A stretch of 64,000 nucleotides of DNA. It comes from an uncultured Lachnospiraceae bacterium (GTDB lineage Bacteria > Bacillota > Clostridia > Lachnospirales > Lachnospiraceae). Both the position numbers and the translations under genes were made by a program. Every line of letters begins with the position of its first letter. Position 1 is the first letter of the stretch. The notes under the pieces were generated by a model. That model did not search any database, was not told the origin of the DNA, and worked only from the letters and a program-made list of their open reading frames with translations. The DNA lies in the NCBI GenBank assembly GCA_910577675.1, contig CAJTOR010000015.1, positions 1 through 64,000 on the forward strand, written 5' to 3'. Positions 16,629 through 24,900 of the stretch are shown here, piece by piece.

Positions 16629-17804
16629 CTACTTGCATATTTCACTAAAATTATAAAATTCTTGTTTTAAAAGATATTCATCAAATGCCGAATGCTTCGT
16701 CATCGTATACTTTTCAATATTTCCTGCCAGAACAATCTCATTATGTTCCCCATCCTTATATATCTCATTGACATATGAATTGAAATTTTGATTTTCTATA
16801 TTATTGTCTATTCTTTCTCTTAAAAAATCCGAAAAACGAATCGGCTTAGTAAGTAATATTTCATTCGCTCTTTGCCAATAAAGACATTTTTCATTATATG
16901 GTATGGCAATCGCAAGATTTATTGCTTGTGGATACGCATAATAATCCAACATTCTTTTTGACAAGTATGCAACTCCATCTATATCCAACTCATTACATAC
17001 CTGCATTATAATCTGTGAAATAATATATTCTGACTTAAACTTTCTATCCGTTTCAGAAACATGATATGATGTTGCTATAATAAGCGGAAATATTTCCAGA
17101 CTACTTAGCACTATATTTTTTTCATAGTCATTTTCTATATAACTTGACATTCCATTTATCAGATGTTGTTGTATGCACAAATTTAATACTTTCAAATTTT
17201 TCGGAATTTTAAATGATGACACTTGAAAATATTCTGCTTCTGGCAATCCTAATTCAAGCCACGCACCAAATGAAGATGTGGACAAATACAAACATGGTAA
17301 GCCTGCGATGCTAAATCGTTGTGTATTTATAATTCCTCTTTTATTAAACGGAATATGAAACATATCTTTCTCTTGAATTATTTCTACACCAGTTCTTGCC
17401 CGATAAAAAGAAAGATCATGGTTCAACATCTTATCATATATTGGATCATACTTCTCATTAGAATATATTTTTGGTCTTAACTCTTTAACAGCAGATCCTC
17501 TAAATGCATAATTTTTATCAACTGGTGCTACAACAAACGGAGAATCAACATATTGTTCTAATATATTTTTTATACAATTATATGCCTCACTTATTTTTCC
17601 ATTATAATATGATAGTATACATTTTTTGGTTTGCACAATATTGCTATCAATTGTTTTAATTGTATCCGGATACTCTTTTCCTATTTTTTCTTGGATATAC
17701 GTAGAATAATTATCCAAATATTTATATAATTCGCCTGCATAATCGCAATCATATGTTACTGTTTGAGGAAGTGGAAAATCATTTAAATTTACCGCAATAT
17801 ACAT
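16629..17804 (-). CDS. RES-domain-like protein
   Basis: The start is ATG 17804 behind ggaggt; the earlier ATG at 17840 has no site. The 391-residue protein has an N-terminal ~125 residues of unknown type and then RES-like blocks: FYRARTG (133-139), INTQRFSIAG (159-168) and CLYLSTSSFGAWLELG (171-186), which match the Arg, Asn/Arg and Ser/Glu pattern of RES toxins that break down NAD. RES toxins usually pair with an upstream Xre antitoxin; here the upstream ORF is a small unknown protein, so a toxin-antitoxin pair is not shown. The gene is strongly AT-rich and sits in cargo between two copies of the primase-like gene, which suggests recent transfer and a possible defence role. Confidence 0.65.
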   Translation of the reverse strand: MYIAVNLNDFPLPQTVTYDCDYAGELYKYLDNYSTYIQEKIGKEYPDTIKTIDSNIVQTKKCILSYYNGKISEAYNCIKNILEQYVDSPFVVAPVDKNYAFRGSAVKELRPKIYSNEKYDPIYDKMLNHDLSFYRARTGVEIIQEKDMFHIPFNKRGIINTQRFSIAGLPCLYLSTSSFGAWLELGLPEAEYFQVSSFKIPKNLKVLNLCIQQHLINGMSSYIENDYEKNIVLSSLEIFPLIIATSYHVSETDRKFKSEYIISQIIMQVCNELDIDGVAYLSKRMLDYYAYPQAINLAIAIPYNEKCLYWQRANEILLTKPIRFSDFLRERIDNNIENQNFNSYVNEIYKDGEHNEIVLAGNIEKYTMTKHSAFDEYLLKQEFYNFSEICK

Positions 17805-17827
17805 TATTTTACCTCCTAAAAAATCGT

Positions 17828-18046
17828 TTAAAAAGAACATTTACAAAAGAACCTAAAATCCAAATAGACTGGCAAATCCACTACAAAACTTTTAATTTCT
17901 TTTGATACGGTACTTGCTACACTTTTTATGTCAAATGCAACTATTTTTACAACCTTAACCACATCATTTTTGAGTACCTCTAACAATAGTTTCTCCCACT
18001 TTGAAACTAGGCATATAGCCAATTGTTTCACCCACAAATCCGCCAA
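17828..18046 (-). CDS. Small unknown ORF upstream of the RES gene, possibly frameshifted
   Basis: The frame gives up to 72 residues ending VDLPVYLDFRFFCKCSF, with a TTG at 18046 as the first possible start and no clear ribosome site. The upstream half of the same DNA reads more convincingly in another frame (NNVSVIGGFVGETIGYMPSF), ending at a stop near 17970. One frameshift between them would give a single ~85-residue protein. It is either a broken gene or a short one with an unrecognised start. Its position directly before the RES gene makes it worth keeping as a possible partner. Confidence 0.3.
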   Translation of the reverse strand: MADLWVKQLAICLVSKWEKLLLEVLKNDVVKVVKIVAFDIKSVASTVSKEIKSFVVDLPVYLDFRFFCKCSF

Positions 18047-18075
18047 TTACAGAAACATTGTTCCAACTGTCGCCT

Positions 18076-18120
18076 CTACTTGATTTCTCCTATGTCGTTT
18101 GATTCATAAAATTCAGTCAA
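18076..18120 (-). pseudogene. Relic of a fic gene 3' region
   Basis: The minus strand reads LTEFYESNDIGEIK and then a stop. This matches LIEFYESNDMGEIK near the C-terminus of the Fic protein at 14615-15307, and the DNA match is clear over about 38 bp. The upstream frame has no Fic similarity. It marks the place where a second fic copy once stood downstream of the intact primase-like gene. Confidence 0.6.
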
Positions 18121-18180
18121 CCGTTTTATACCACAGCATTCCTTGTAGATAATATACGCAAGGCGCAACCACTATTCAGC

Positions 18181-19137
18181 TCATAATAAATCGTTTGCCT
18201 CAAAATCATTTTCTCCTATTATCCTATGGGCAGAAAAAGTCAAATTTGGATATTGTTTTTTTAATTCCCTTAAACAAAGAATGGGATAATCATTATTGGC
18301 GTTGTAATCTGACATTCCTTGAATAATATTGTATAATTCAATCCCACTTTTCGTTAAAAAATAAGGCTCAATGGATATGGAATTAAATTTACTGTCACTG
18401 TCCGCAATTATAAAGCAAGCAATTTCTTGATTCTGGATGCTAAGAACTTTATTGCTTTCAAAGTCAGTTGCAAGAGCATTATCCACAGACAGCAATCCGC
18501 ATTCAATCATCGGGATTATACTGCCTGAATAGTTTAAACCCGTTTTTAATATATAATTATAACTTTCCACATTGCTCTCACTTTTTCCCAAAAAACCATT
18601 GTCTAAAATAAAATAACAACCCTCACTTTGTAAAACATACTGGCTTAATTTATTGAAAATCTTTGCTTCCCTTTGGGATAAGTTTCGAATAATGTCCATT
18701 GTTCTCAGGGAACAAGTACCAGATCGTTTCATTTCACCCGCAAGCACCTTGCCCCATAACTTTTGTAATTCTTCGCTGCCGATATTGCCTACTGCATCAA
18801 AGAAACGCATAATCCAATCAAATTCCACTTCAGGATTCACTTGCTCATTATTCCCCTGCAATTCTATTGCTGCAAAATTGGCAGAACTTACAAAATTTTT
18901 TAATTTTGTAATCTCGTATAACGTAAACGGCTGATTTTCCATCAGTTTTCCTTCTTGCTGCTTTCGGTACATCTCCACATCCACTTCCGCTTTACCGTTT
19001 TTTAAAGTCAGTGTGGGGGTATATAAGGCTTTTACAACACCTCCAACGGTTTCGATCAATTTGATCAGCACCGGGGAGGATGCAACAATAGGCAACCCCT
19101 TATTTATAATCTCAATTATTGTATTTTGGTCAATCAT
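18181..19137 (-). CDS. DUF2806-like protein
   Basis: The start is ATG 19137 behind aaggag; a GTG nine bases upstream is less well placed. The 318-residue protein has the block ELQKLWGKVLAGEMKRSGTCSLRTMDIIRNLSQREAKIF, which fits the DUF2806 pattern (a Trp-Gly lead, Gly-Glu, Ser-x-Arg-Thr, Leu-Ser, Glu-Ala-x-x-Phe; shown here as a position range, about 125-165). The N-terminal helix has a hydrophobic stretch (GLPIVASSPVLIKLI) but no clear signal. Function is unknown; such genes are often found in mobile DNA. It is AT-rich cargo placed right after the intact primase-like gene and next to the fic relic. Confidence 0.55.
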   Translation of the reverse strand: MIDQNTIIEIINKGLPIVASSPVLIKLIETVGGVVKALYTPTLTLKNGKAEVDVEMYRKQQEGKLMENQPFTLYEITKLKNFVSSANFAAIELQGNNEQVNPEVEFDWIMRFFDAVGNIGSEELQKLWGKVLAGEMKRSGTCSLRTMDIIRNLSQREAKIFNKLSQYVLQSEGCYFILDNGFLGKSESNVESYNYILKTGLNYSGSIIPMIECGLLSVDNALATDFESNKVLSIQNQEIACFIIADSDSKFNSISIEPYFLTKSGIELYNIIQGMSDYNANNDYPILCLRELKKQYPNLTFSAHRIIGENDFEANDLL

Positions 19138-19310
19138 AGATATCACTCCTTCTTAAAGAAGATTTTATCACAATTTACCACATTATTCCAGAACAATTTA
19201 CAATTTTTACGATAACTATAGATTTCATTCCATATCCGTGTTTTTTGTCCATGGTCTTCTACCCTAAATGTTTCTTCTCCTTGTTTCTCAGATATCTCTT
19301 TATGCTGTTT

Positions 19311-20357
19311 TTATAAACATTCACACTCCTGTATCATCCCTTGTATCTCTTTCAAATTTTTTTCCTCTTGTTCCATCTTCTCCCAAAACACCATCAAATC
19401 TTCATTAAAATCCTTTCCCTGCGGCGTTTGGATATAAACCTTATATCCAGCTTTTTTGAACACCGCTGCGGATCGTTCCGCCTGTACCTGCCCATGGTTG
19501 TGCGGCTGTCCTTTTGCATCCCTGCCATCCATATCATTATCATAACAGAACACAATCTCCCGGATTTCTGGATGGAGTTTCAGATAGCGGGCAAGGGCTT
19601 TGTCAGACAGGCATCCTTCTGCAACCCGGTGGTCTTCCTGCCAGTCCATACCATACAGTTTGCAGAGCGTAGCATGGCTCATGGCATCAATCGGTGCTTC
19701 AAACTCATATACCCGGTTGGAATGTCCTTCCATGCAAAAGCCATAAGTTTTATCCGAATTCTCAACATCCTGCCGGAACTTGCTGTCTTTTCCCGGCGCA
19801 CGAAGTGCGCAATAACGTGCCTTTCCATTTTCATCATAACCAACAAAGGCACAGTTTTTAAAGCGGTATCCATCTTTATGGGTAATGGTCTGATAAATTT
19901 TCCCCTGCTTTATCATCTCCCCCACTATCCCGCAGTCAATGCCACGGGTTTTTGTCAGATAGGCAAAAGTTTGGTTGCATCCTCTATCTTTCTCCGGCAG
20001 CACCAGCTCCCCTTTCGGCTCTTTCTCCGCCACCGGGACATAATGTTCCGTCTGTTCGTAGGCGTGGCAGCCAAGGATAAACCCCACTGCATCCTTAAAA
20101 TCGGCAATGCCCATATATTCCTGCACAAACTGGATGATGTTCCCGGATTTCCCGCCCGCAAACTGGTAGTATCCCCGCCCATGCTTGAACAGGTACAGCC
20201 CGCCGCTGTGCTTTACATGGACGGTGTTCCGGTCGCCCTTCTCAATCTCATACCCATGTTTTACGGCAAAATCAATCAGGTTGGTATCAAAGACTTGCCT
20301 CATCTGCTCCTCTGTGAAAGGCATCGGGCGTTTCCCTTTTTCTGTGTGCCGCTCCAT
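19311..20357 (-). CDS. DUF3991/TOPRIM primase-like protein (intact copy)
   Basis: The start is ATG 20357 (MERHTEKGKRPMPF) behind ggagggg. The 348-residue protein has an N-terminal zinc-finger-like region without obvious Cys pairs, where GGLYLFKHGRGYYQFAGGKSG resembles the DNA-primase-type substrate fold (residues about 47-68). This is followed by DUF3991 (TKTRGIDCGIVGEMIKQGKIY) and a TOPRIM domain with IVFCYDNDMDGRDAKGQ. It may prime second-strand synthesis after transfer or act in element replication. It is 20 bp downstream of the next gene. A frameshifted near-duplicate lies at 15420-16456. Confidence 0.8.
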   Translation of the reverse strand: MERHTEKGKRPMPFTEEQMRQVFDTNLIDFAVKHGYEIEKGDRNTVHVKHSGGLYLFKHGRGYYQFAGGKSGNIIQFVQEYMGIADFKDAVGFILGCHAYEQTEHYVPVAEKEPKGELVLPEKDRGCNQTFAYLTKTRGIDCGIVGEMIKQGKIYQTITHKDGYRFKNCAFVGYDENGKARYCALRAPGKDSKFRQDVENSDKTYGFCMEGHSNRVYEFEAPIDAMSHATLCKLYGMDWQEDHRVAEGCLSDKALARYLKLHPEIREIVFCYDNDMDGRDAKGQPHNHGQVQAERSAAVFKKAGYKVYIQTPQGKDFNEDLMVFWEKMEQEEKNLKEIQGMIQECECL

Positions 20358-20406
20358 CCTATTCCCCTCCCTATGGCTCACGGTTCCATTTCCCCCTGCC
20401 ATCCCT
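19372..20406. repeat. ~1.04 kb direct repeat, copy 2
   Basis: Same orientation and high similarity to 15472-16510. This copy carries the intact reading frame and is joined upstream to the normal element backbone, so it is probably the ancestral position. Confidence 0.85.
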
Positions 20407-21772
20407 CCTGTGCCAACATCCCTGGAATCTTCTCTTGGATATCCTGGCATATTCCTCCGGATAACACACATTCTGTTTTTCGGAGGATACTGCCAAGCAG
20501 CCCGTTTTCTTCCGGTTCGTTCCGCATCCCGGCTTGCAGTACGAGGGCATGGATTTTTTGCATCTCCCCCTCCGTAAAGAGCGGCTGGGCATCCTGTTTG
20601 AAATATTTAAGGATTGCTTTCTCACTGGCAAGCATCCCGAACAGCTTCCGCCGCGATACTGCCCATTCATAGGCTCTCAGGTCGGTCAACCGTTCTTTGG
20701 AATTGTCCTGTTCCAGCATAAAACATTCCAGCCCATACTGGATTGCCTTCTCTGCGTCCAGTGGTCCAGTCAGGAGCAGGTCATCCGCCGTATACCCGTA
20801 CCCATGAAGCCTTTCCTTCTCAATCTCTTTTATGTAGTCCCCCACCCCCATCTCTTTTGCATCTTCAAAGAACATCCAGCGTGCCTTTAAAACGGTATCC
20901 GTGAGTGCTTCAAAATCCCCTGCCACATACCGGATTTTTTCTGCCCTCCCATACTCCCGCACGATGTTTTCCCAGTTTTCTGCATAATCTTCAAACCCAA
21001 ACGTCCGGTATCCAAATCGGTTTCGGAATAAAATATCCACACAAACAGGGGGAATGGAATGGGTACTGAGGTAATCCAGATGCTTCTGGTAATCAATTTC
21101 AAAAATGTTCCCCCTCACCCCATTCTCCGTTCTGTTTTGCAATTCCAGTAAAAATGCCATTGGATGCCCATCCGTCAAATTGCCGTTTGCATTCCATGCA
21201 TTATATGGAGAAGTTCCTTTCATATACACATCTTCCTCCCGGTAGCAGTGGGTTCCGTTCCGGCGGGTAAGCCAGAAAAAGTATTTTGGCAAACCTTCTT
21301 TTTCCATCGCATCCAGCAACATTTCTCTGTCATGCCGGAAGTCTGTTTGGTGGTACTCCGTGTTATGCTCCATAATCTTTTGCAGCGTTCCCAAGATATC
21401 CACGTTCCGGAAGCAGGCATTTGGTCTTGGCTGGTAGCCCCGTTCCCGCAGCTTATCCAAAAGCTGCGCCATAACCTCCTCCTGTGTACCATGGCAGTCT
21501 GTTCTATTAAACTGCACCCGCTTTGCAAAATCCCTGCCCTTATCCATCCCCCAAAAACGCAGCTTCCCATTATCCGGCAGGATGAAATTTGTCCTCCCCT
21601 TCATCCCTGCATCCACGACCGGAAGCTGCGAAACCATTTTTTCAAGGTTATCCTGTACGTCGGACTCTTGTTCGCGCATCTCCTGTATTTCCTCACGCGG
21701 CAGAAAAAGCGTCCGCAGGGAATAATCTTTTTCCCCTGTTCGGATTAACGAGTAGATTTCATTCCTGTTCAT
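20378..21772 (-). CDS. Unknown conjugative-element protein, 464 residues
   Basis: I cannot assign a family. The start is ATG 21772 with gggagg upstream. The protein is soluble, has no signal or membrane segment, and is rich in aromatic and charged residues. Notable blocks are PDNGKLRFWGMDKGRDFAKR, KYFFWLTRRNGTHCYREED and a long helical C-terminus with EWAVSRRKLFGMLASEKAI. It is placed between the methylase-helicase gene and the primase-like gene in one minus-strand operon, so a role in element DNA processing is possible. It ends 20 bp before the primase start. Confidence 0.5.
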   Translation of the reverse strand: MNRNEIYSLIRTGEKDYSLRTLFLPREEIQEMREQESDVQDNLEKMVSQLPVVDAGMKGRTNFILPDNGKLRFWGMDKGRDFAKRVQFNRTDCHGTQEEVMAQLLDKLRERGYQPRPNACFRNVDILGTLQKIMEHNTEYHQTDFRHDREMLLDAMEKEGLPKYFFWLTRRNGTHCYREEDVYMKGTSPYNAWNANGNLTDGHPMAFLLELQNRTENGVRGNIFEIDYQKHLDYLSTHSIPPVCVDILFRNRFGYRTFGFEDYAENWENIVREYGRAEKIRYVAGDFEALTDTVLKARWMFFEDAKEMGVGDYIKEIEKERLHGYGYTADDLLLTGPLDAEKAIQYGLECFMLEQDNSKERLTDLRAYEWAVSRRKLFGMLASEKAILKYFKQDAQPLFTEGEMQKIHALVLQAGMRNEPEENGLLGSILRKTECVLSGGICQDIQEKIPGMLAQEGWQGEMEP

Positions 21773-21902
21773 ATTCCTCCCCTATCAAAAAAACCTTGCA
21801 CCACCCACAGTTTCCTGTATTGATCTGTTTCCTACTTTCCAGCATTTCGGATGCCCTGCAGGTAAAAGCCCGGATCAGGGCAGGTATAATTTCATGCTCC
21901 AA
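21759..21902 (-). CDS. 47-residue ORF overlapping the next gene
   Basis: TTG 21902 lies just after aaggaggaattgac. The frame reads LEHEIIPALIRAFTCRASEM and continues to a C-terminal NCGWCK and EEYEQE, stopping 14 nt inside the following gene. The ribosome site, the overlap and the CxxC pair support a real, translationally coupled small protein. No family is recognised. Confidence 0.45.
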   Translation of the reverse strand: MEHEIIPALIRAFTCRASEMLESRKQINTGNCGWCKVFLIGEEYEQE

Positions 21903-21917
21903 GTCAATTCCTCCTTA

Positions 21918-24900
21918 TCAACCCAATTCTATCATTTCCCCTTCCGTTTCATCCTGTTCCATTTTTGCTTCTTGGCTGGACACAAGGGGTTTCCTGTGGT
22001 TCCTCCCTTGGTTATCTTCCCCATCCTCCCCAGATGCCACCATGTCTTCCCCGCCGTCCTTAAATTCCAGTGCAAGGTCAAGCTGTACCTTTTTCTTCTG
22101 CAGCTCCAACAGCCGTTCTTCTTCCGGGAACGGCTTCCCATATTCCCTCTTTGCGGTTTCCATCTGTAATTTCAGGTTTTCCAGTTCCGCTTTCTGGTCT
22201 TCCAACCTCTCGGTAAGGCGTTCCGCTAGATTGACAATGCGGGTAATGTTGCCAAGTTCCGATTCCCCGCAGTCTGCCTGGTAGACCCCCTTCCCGCAGA
22301 GTTGGATCTCCACATCATCCCGGAACTTCCGTACCAACCGGACGGAAAACCCTGCATAACTGCCAACTTCCATACTGGCACCCGTTTCCACACCGAGCCT
22401 GCGGGTGCAGATCAGGAAATGCTCTGCCGCCTTTGCCCTTTCGGTGTATTCCCTCCCGCCCACAACCATCCGGAATTCTTCCGGCTTGTTTGCCCGGTAG
22501 GTTTCCAAATCCTTCCGCAGTATGTTAATCCATTTTTCTTTTCTTTCCATTTGTTCCGGGTATTTGCTAATCTTTTTGGAAAGTTCAATCTGCCCGGTTT
22601 TCCAGGAGGATTTCAGTATCATCAGCCTGCCAATCTCATTGTCTGTTTCCATCTTTTCTTTCACTCTTGGGTCGGAGGCTGCCATTGCCTTAAACTGTGC
22701 ATATTGCAGTACCGTTTCGTCCATGTCCTCACAGGTACGGAGGGCAGAACGTCCGGTCATGATCTGGCTGATATATCGCTGTTTCTGTTCAAGGATCTGC
22801 CAGAGGTAGGCATCAAAGGTGTTTTCCGTGATATAGTTATAAATGGAAACTTCCTCATTTTCATTGCCCTGGCGCAGGATGCGCCCATTGCGCTGGATCA
22901 GGTCGGAAGGCCGCCACGGTACGTCAAGGTGGTGCAGGGCAATCAGTTTCTGCTGTACATTCATCCCAGTTCCCATTTTCTCTGTGCTGCCCATTAGGAT
23001 ACGAATTTCCCCGCTGCGTACCTTCTCAAAAAGTTGTTCCCGCTGTAAATCAGTCTTTGCGTTATGGATAAAGGCAACTTCCGCTTCTGTCACCCCATAT
23101 CCGACTAACGCCTTTTTCATCGCTTCATAAAAATTGAAGCTGCCATCATACTTTGGTGTTCCCTGGTCACAGAAGATTAGCTGGGTCAGTTGCTTTTCTG
23201 CGGTTTCCTTATAAATCCCTGCCACGTTTTTCGCGCACAGGTTCAGTTTTGTATCCGGGTCGTCCGGCAGGTTCGGGTCGATTGCCCTGGGGTCGGTGGA
23301 GAGCAGGCGCGCTTCGTTGGTCAGCTTCAAAAAATTATCCTCACTGCTGTCCACTGAACCGTTCCGGATGGCTTCGGCACGCTCCGCAAGTTCCATTACG
23401 ATACGCTTCTGGTCAGGGGTGCAGACGGATTTTATCACCTGCGGCGCACCCGTTTTTAACTTTGGTGTCGGCAGGTTTAACATATCCGCCGTTTTGATAT
23501 CCGCAACCATCGCAAACATCCCCATCAGTTCCGGGAGGTTATGGAACTGTGCAAAACGGTTCTTCATCTGGTAGCCGTTTCCTTCCGGTTTGATTTCCAG
23601 CGAGGATGTGACCTTGCCAAAGGTTGCCGCCCACTCATCAAACATCAGGAGTCCTCGCCGCTCTAGTTCCTGCGGCTGGAGGGTTTTCTGCATCACATAC
23701 AGTTCCGCCATTGAGTTGCTGACGGGTGTCCCGGTCAGGTAGATTACATTCCTTCCATTGCTGATTTCGTTGATGTACTGGCATTTCTGGTGCATATCCA
23801 TGGCACGCTGGCTGCCCTGGCTGCTGATCCCCGCCACGTTGCGCATCTTCGTGTAGGAAAAATTGTTCTTGTACGCATGAGCCTCGTCCACAATCAGGGC
23901 ATCCACGCCAAGTTCCTCAAAATTGATGGTATCATCCTTCTTTTCCTCCGAGAACAGCTTGTCAATCCGGGTCTGTAAGTTCTTCTTAAAAATTTTCATC
24001 TGCTTTAGGGACCAGTTTTCCCCTGCACGGTTTTTCTGCTCGTAAATCCCTTTTGTGACCGCATCCATTTCTGTTTGCATGGCGGCAAGCTGCCATTCCC
24101 TCGACAGTCCAATCAGTTCAAAGCTTGAGTGCGCCATAATGATACAGTCATAGTCGCCGGTTGCAATCCGGCTGACAAAACGGCGGCGGTTCTGTTTCTC
24201 AAAATCCCGTTTCGCTGCCACAAGGAGGTTGGCGTTCGGGTACAGTTCCATGTATGCATCCGACCACTGCCCGACCAGGTGGTTCGGAACGGCAATTAAC
24301 GGCTTGTTCGCCTTCCCCAGACGTTTCATCTCATGCGCCAGCACAATGGCTGCATATGTCTTCCCTGCCCCCACTTCATGCGCCATCAGGAGGTTTCCCT
24401 CCCCATACAGCCCATGTGCCACCACATCAAGCTGGTGTTTCCTTAATTTTATATCCCCCGCCAGATCTGGCAGCACAAGGTCACTTCCGTCATATTCGCG
24501 GGGGCGGATGTTGTTGAAGCGGTCATTATACAGCCTTACCATCCTTTCCCCCCGCTGCGGGTCAGAAAACAGCCATTTTTCAAACTCTGCCTTGATTTGC
24601 GCCTGCTTTTCACGGGCAAGGATGGTTTCTTTTTTGTTTAGGACGTATTTTTCTTTTACCTCCCCCGTTGCCGGGTCGGTGTATTTTACCTTATCCCGCA
24701 CCTCCACAAAGCGCAGGTTTAAGGATGCCTCCAGTATTTCATAGGCATTGATCCGCCCCGTTCCATAAACCGTTGTTGCCCGGAGCGAATCCCCCTCGTT
24801 CCCCTTGTTGGTGATAAAATATGCCCCGCTGTATTTTGAATACTCTATCGCGGTTGCATGGCTGCTCCATTGGTTTTTCATCCGCGTCTGGAAGGTTTCA

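Noticed and set aside
19341..20672. Long plus-strand open frame of 443 codons opposite the primase-like gene
   Set aside because: It is the antisense shadow of two real minus-strand genes; no ribosome site and biased composition.
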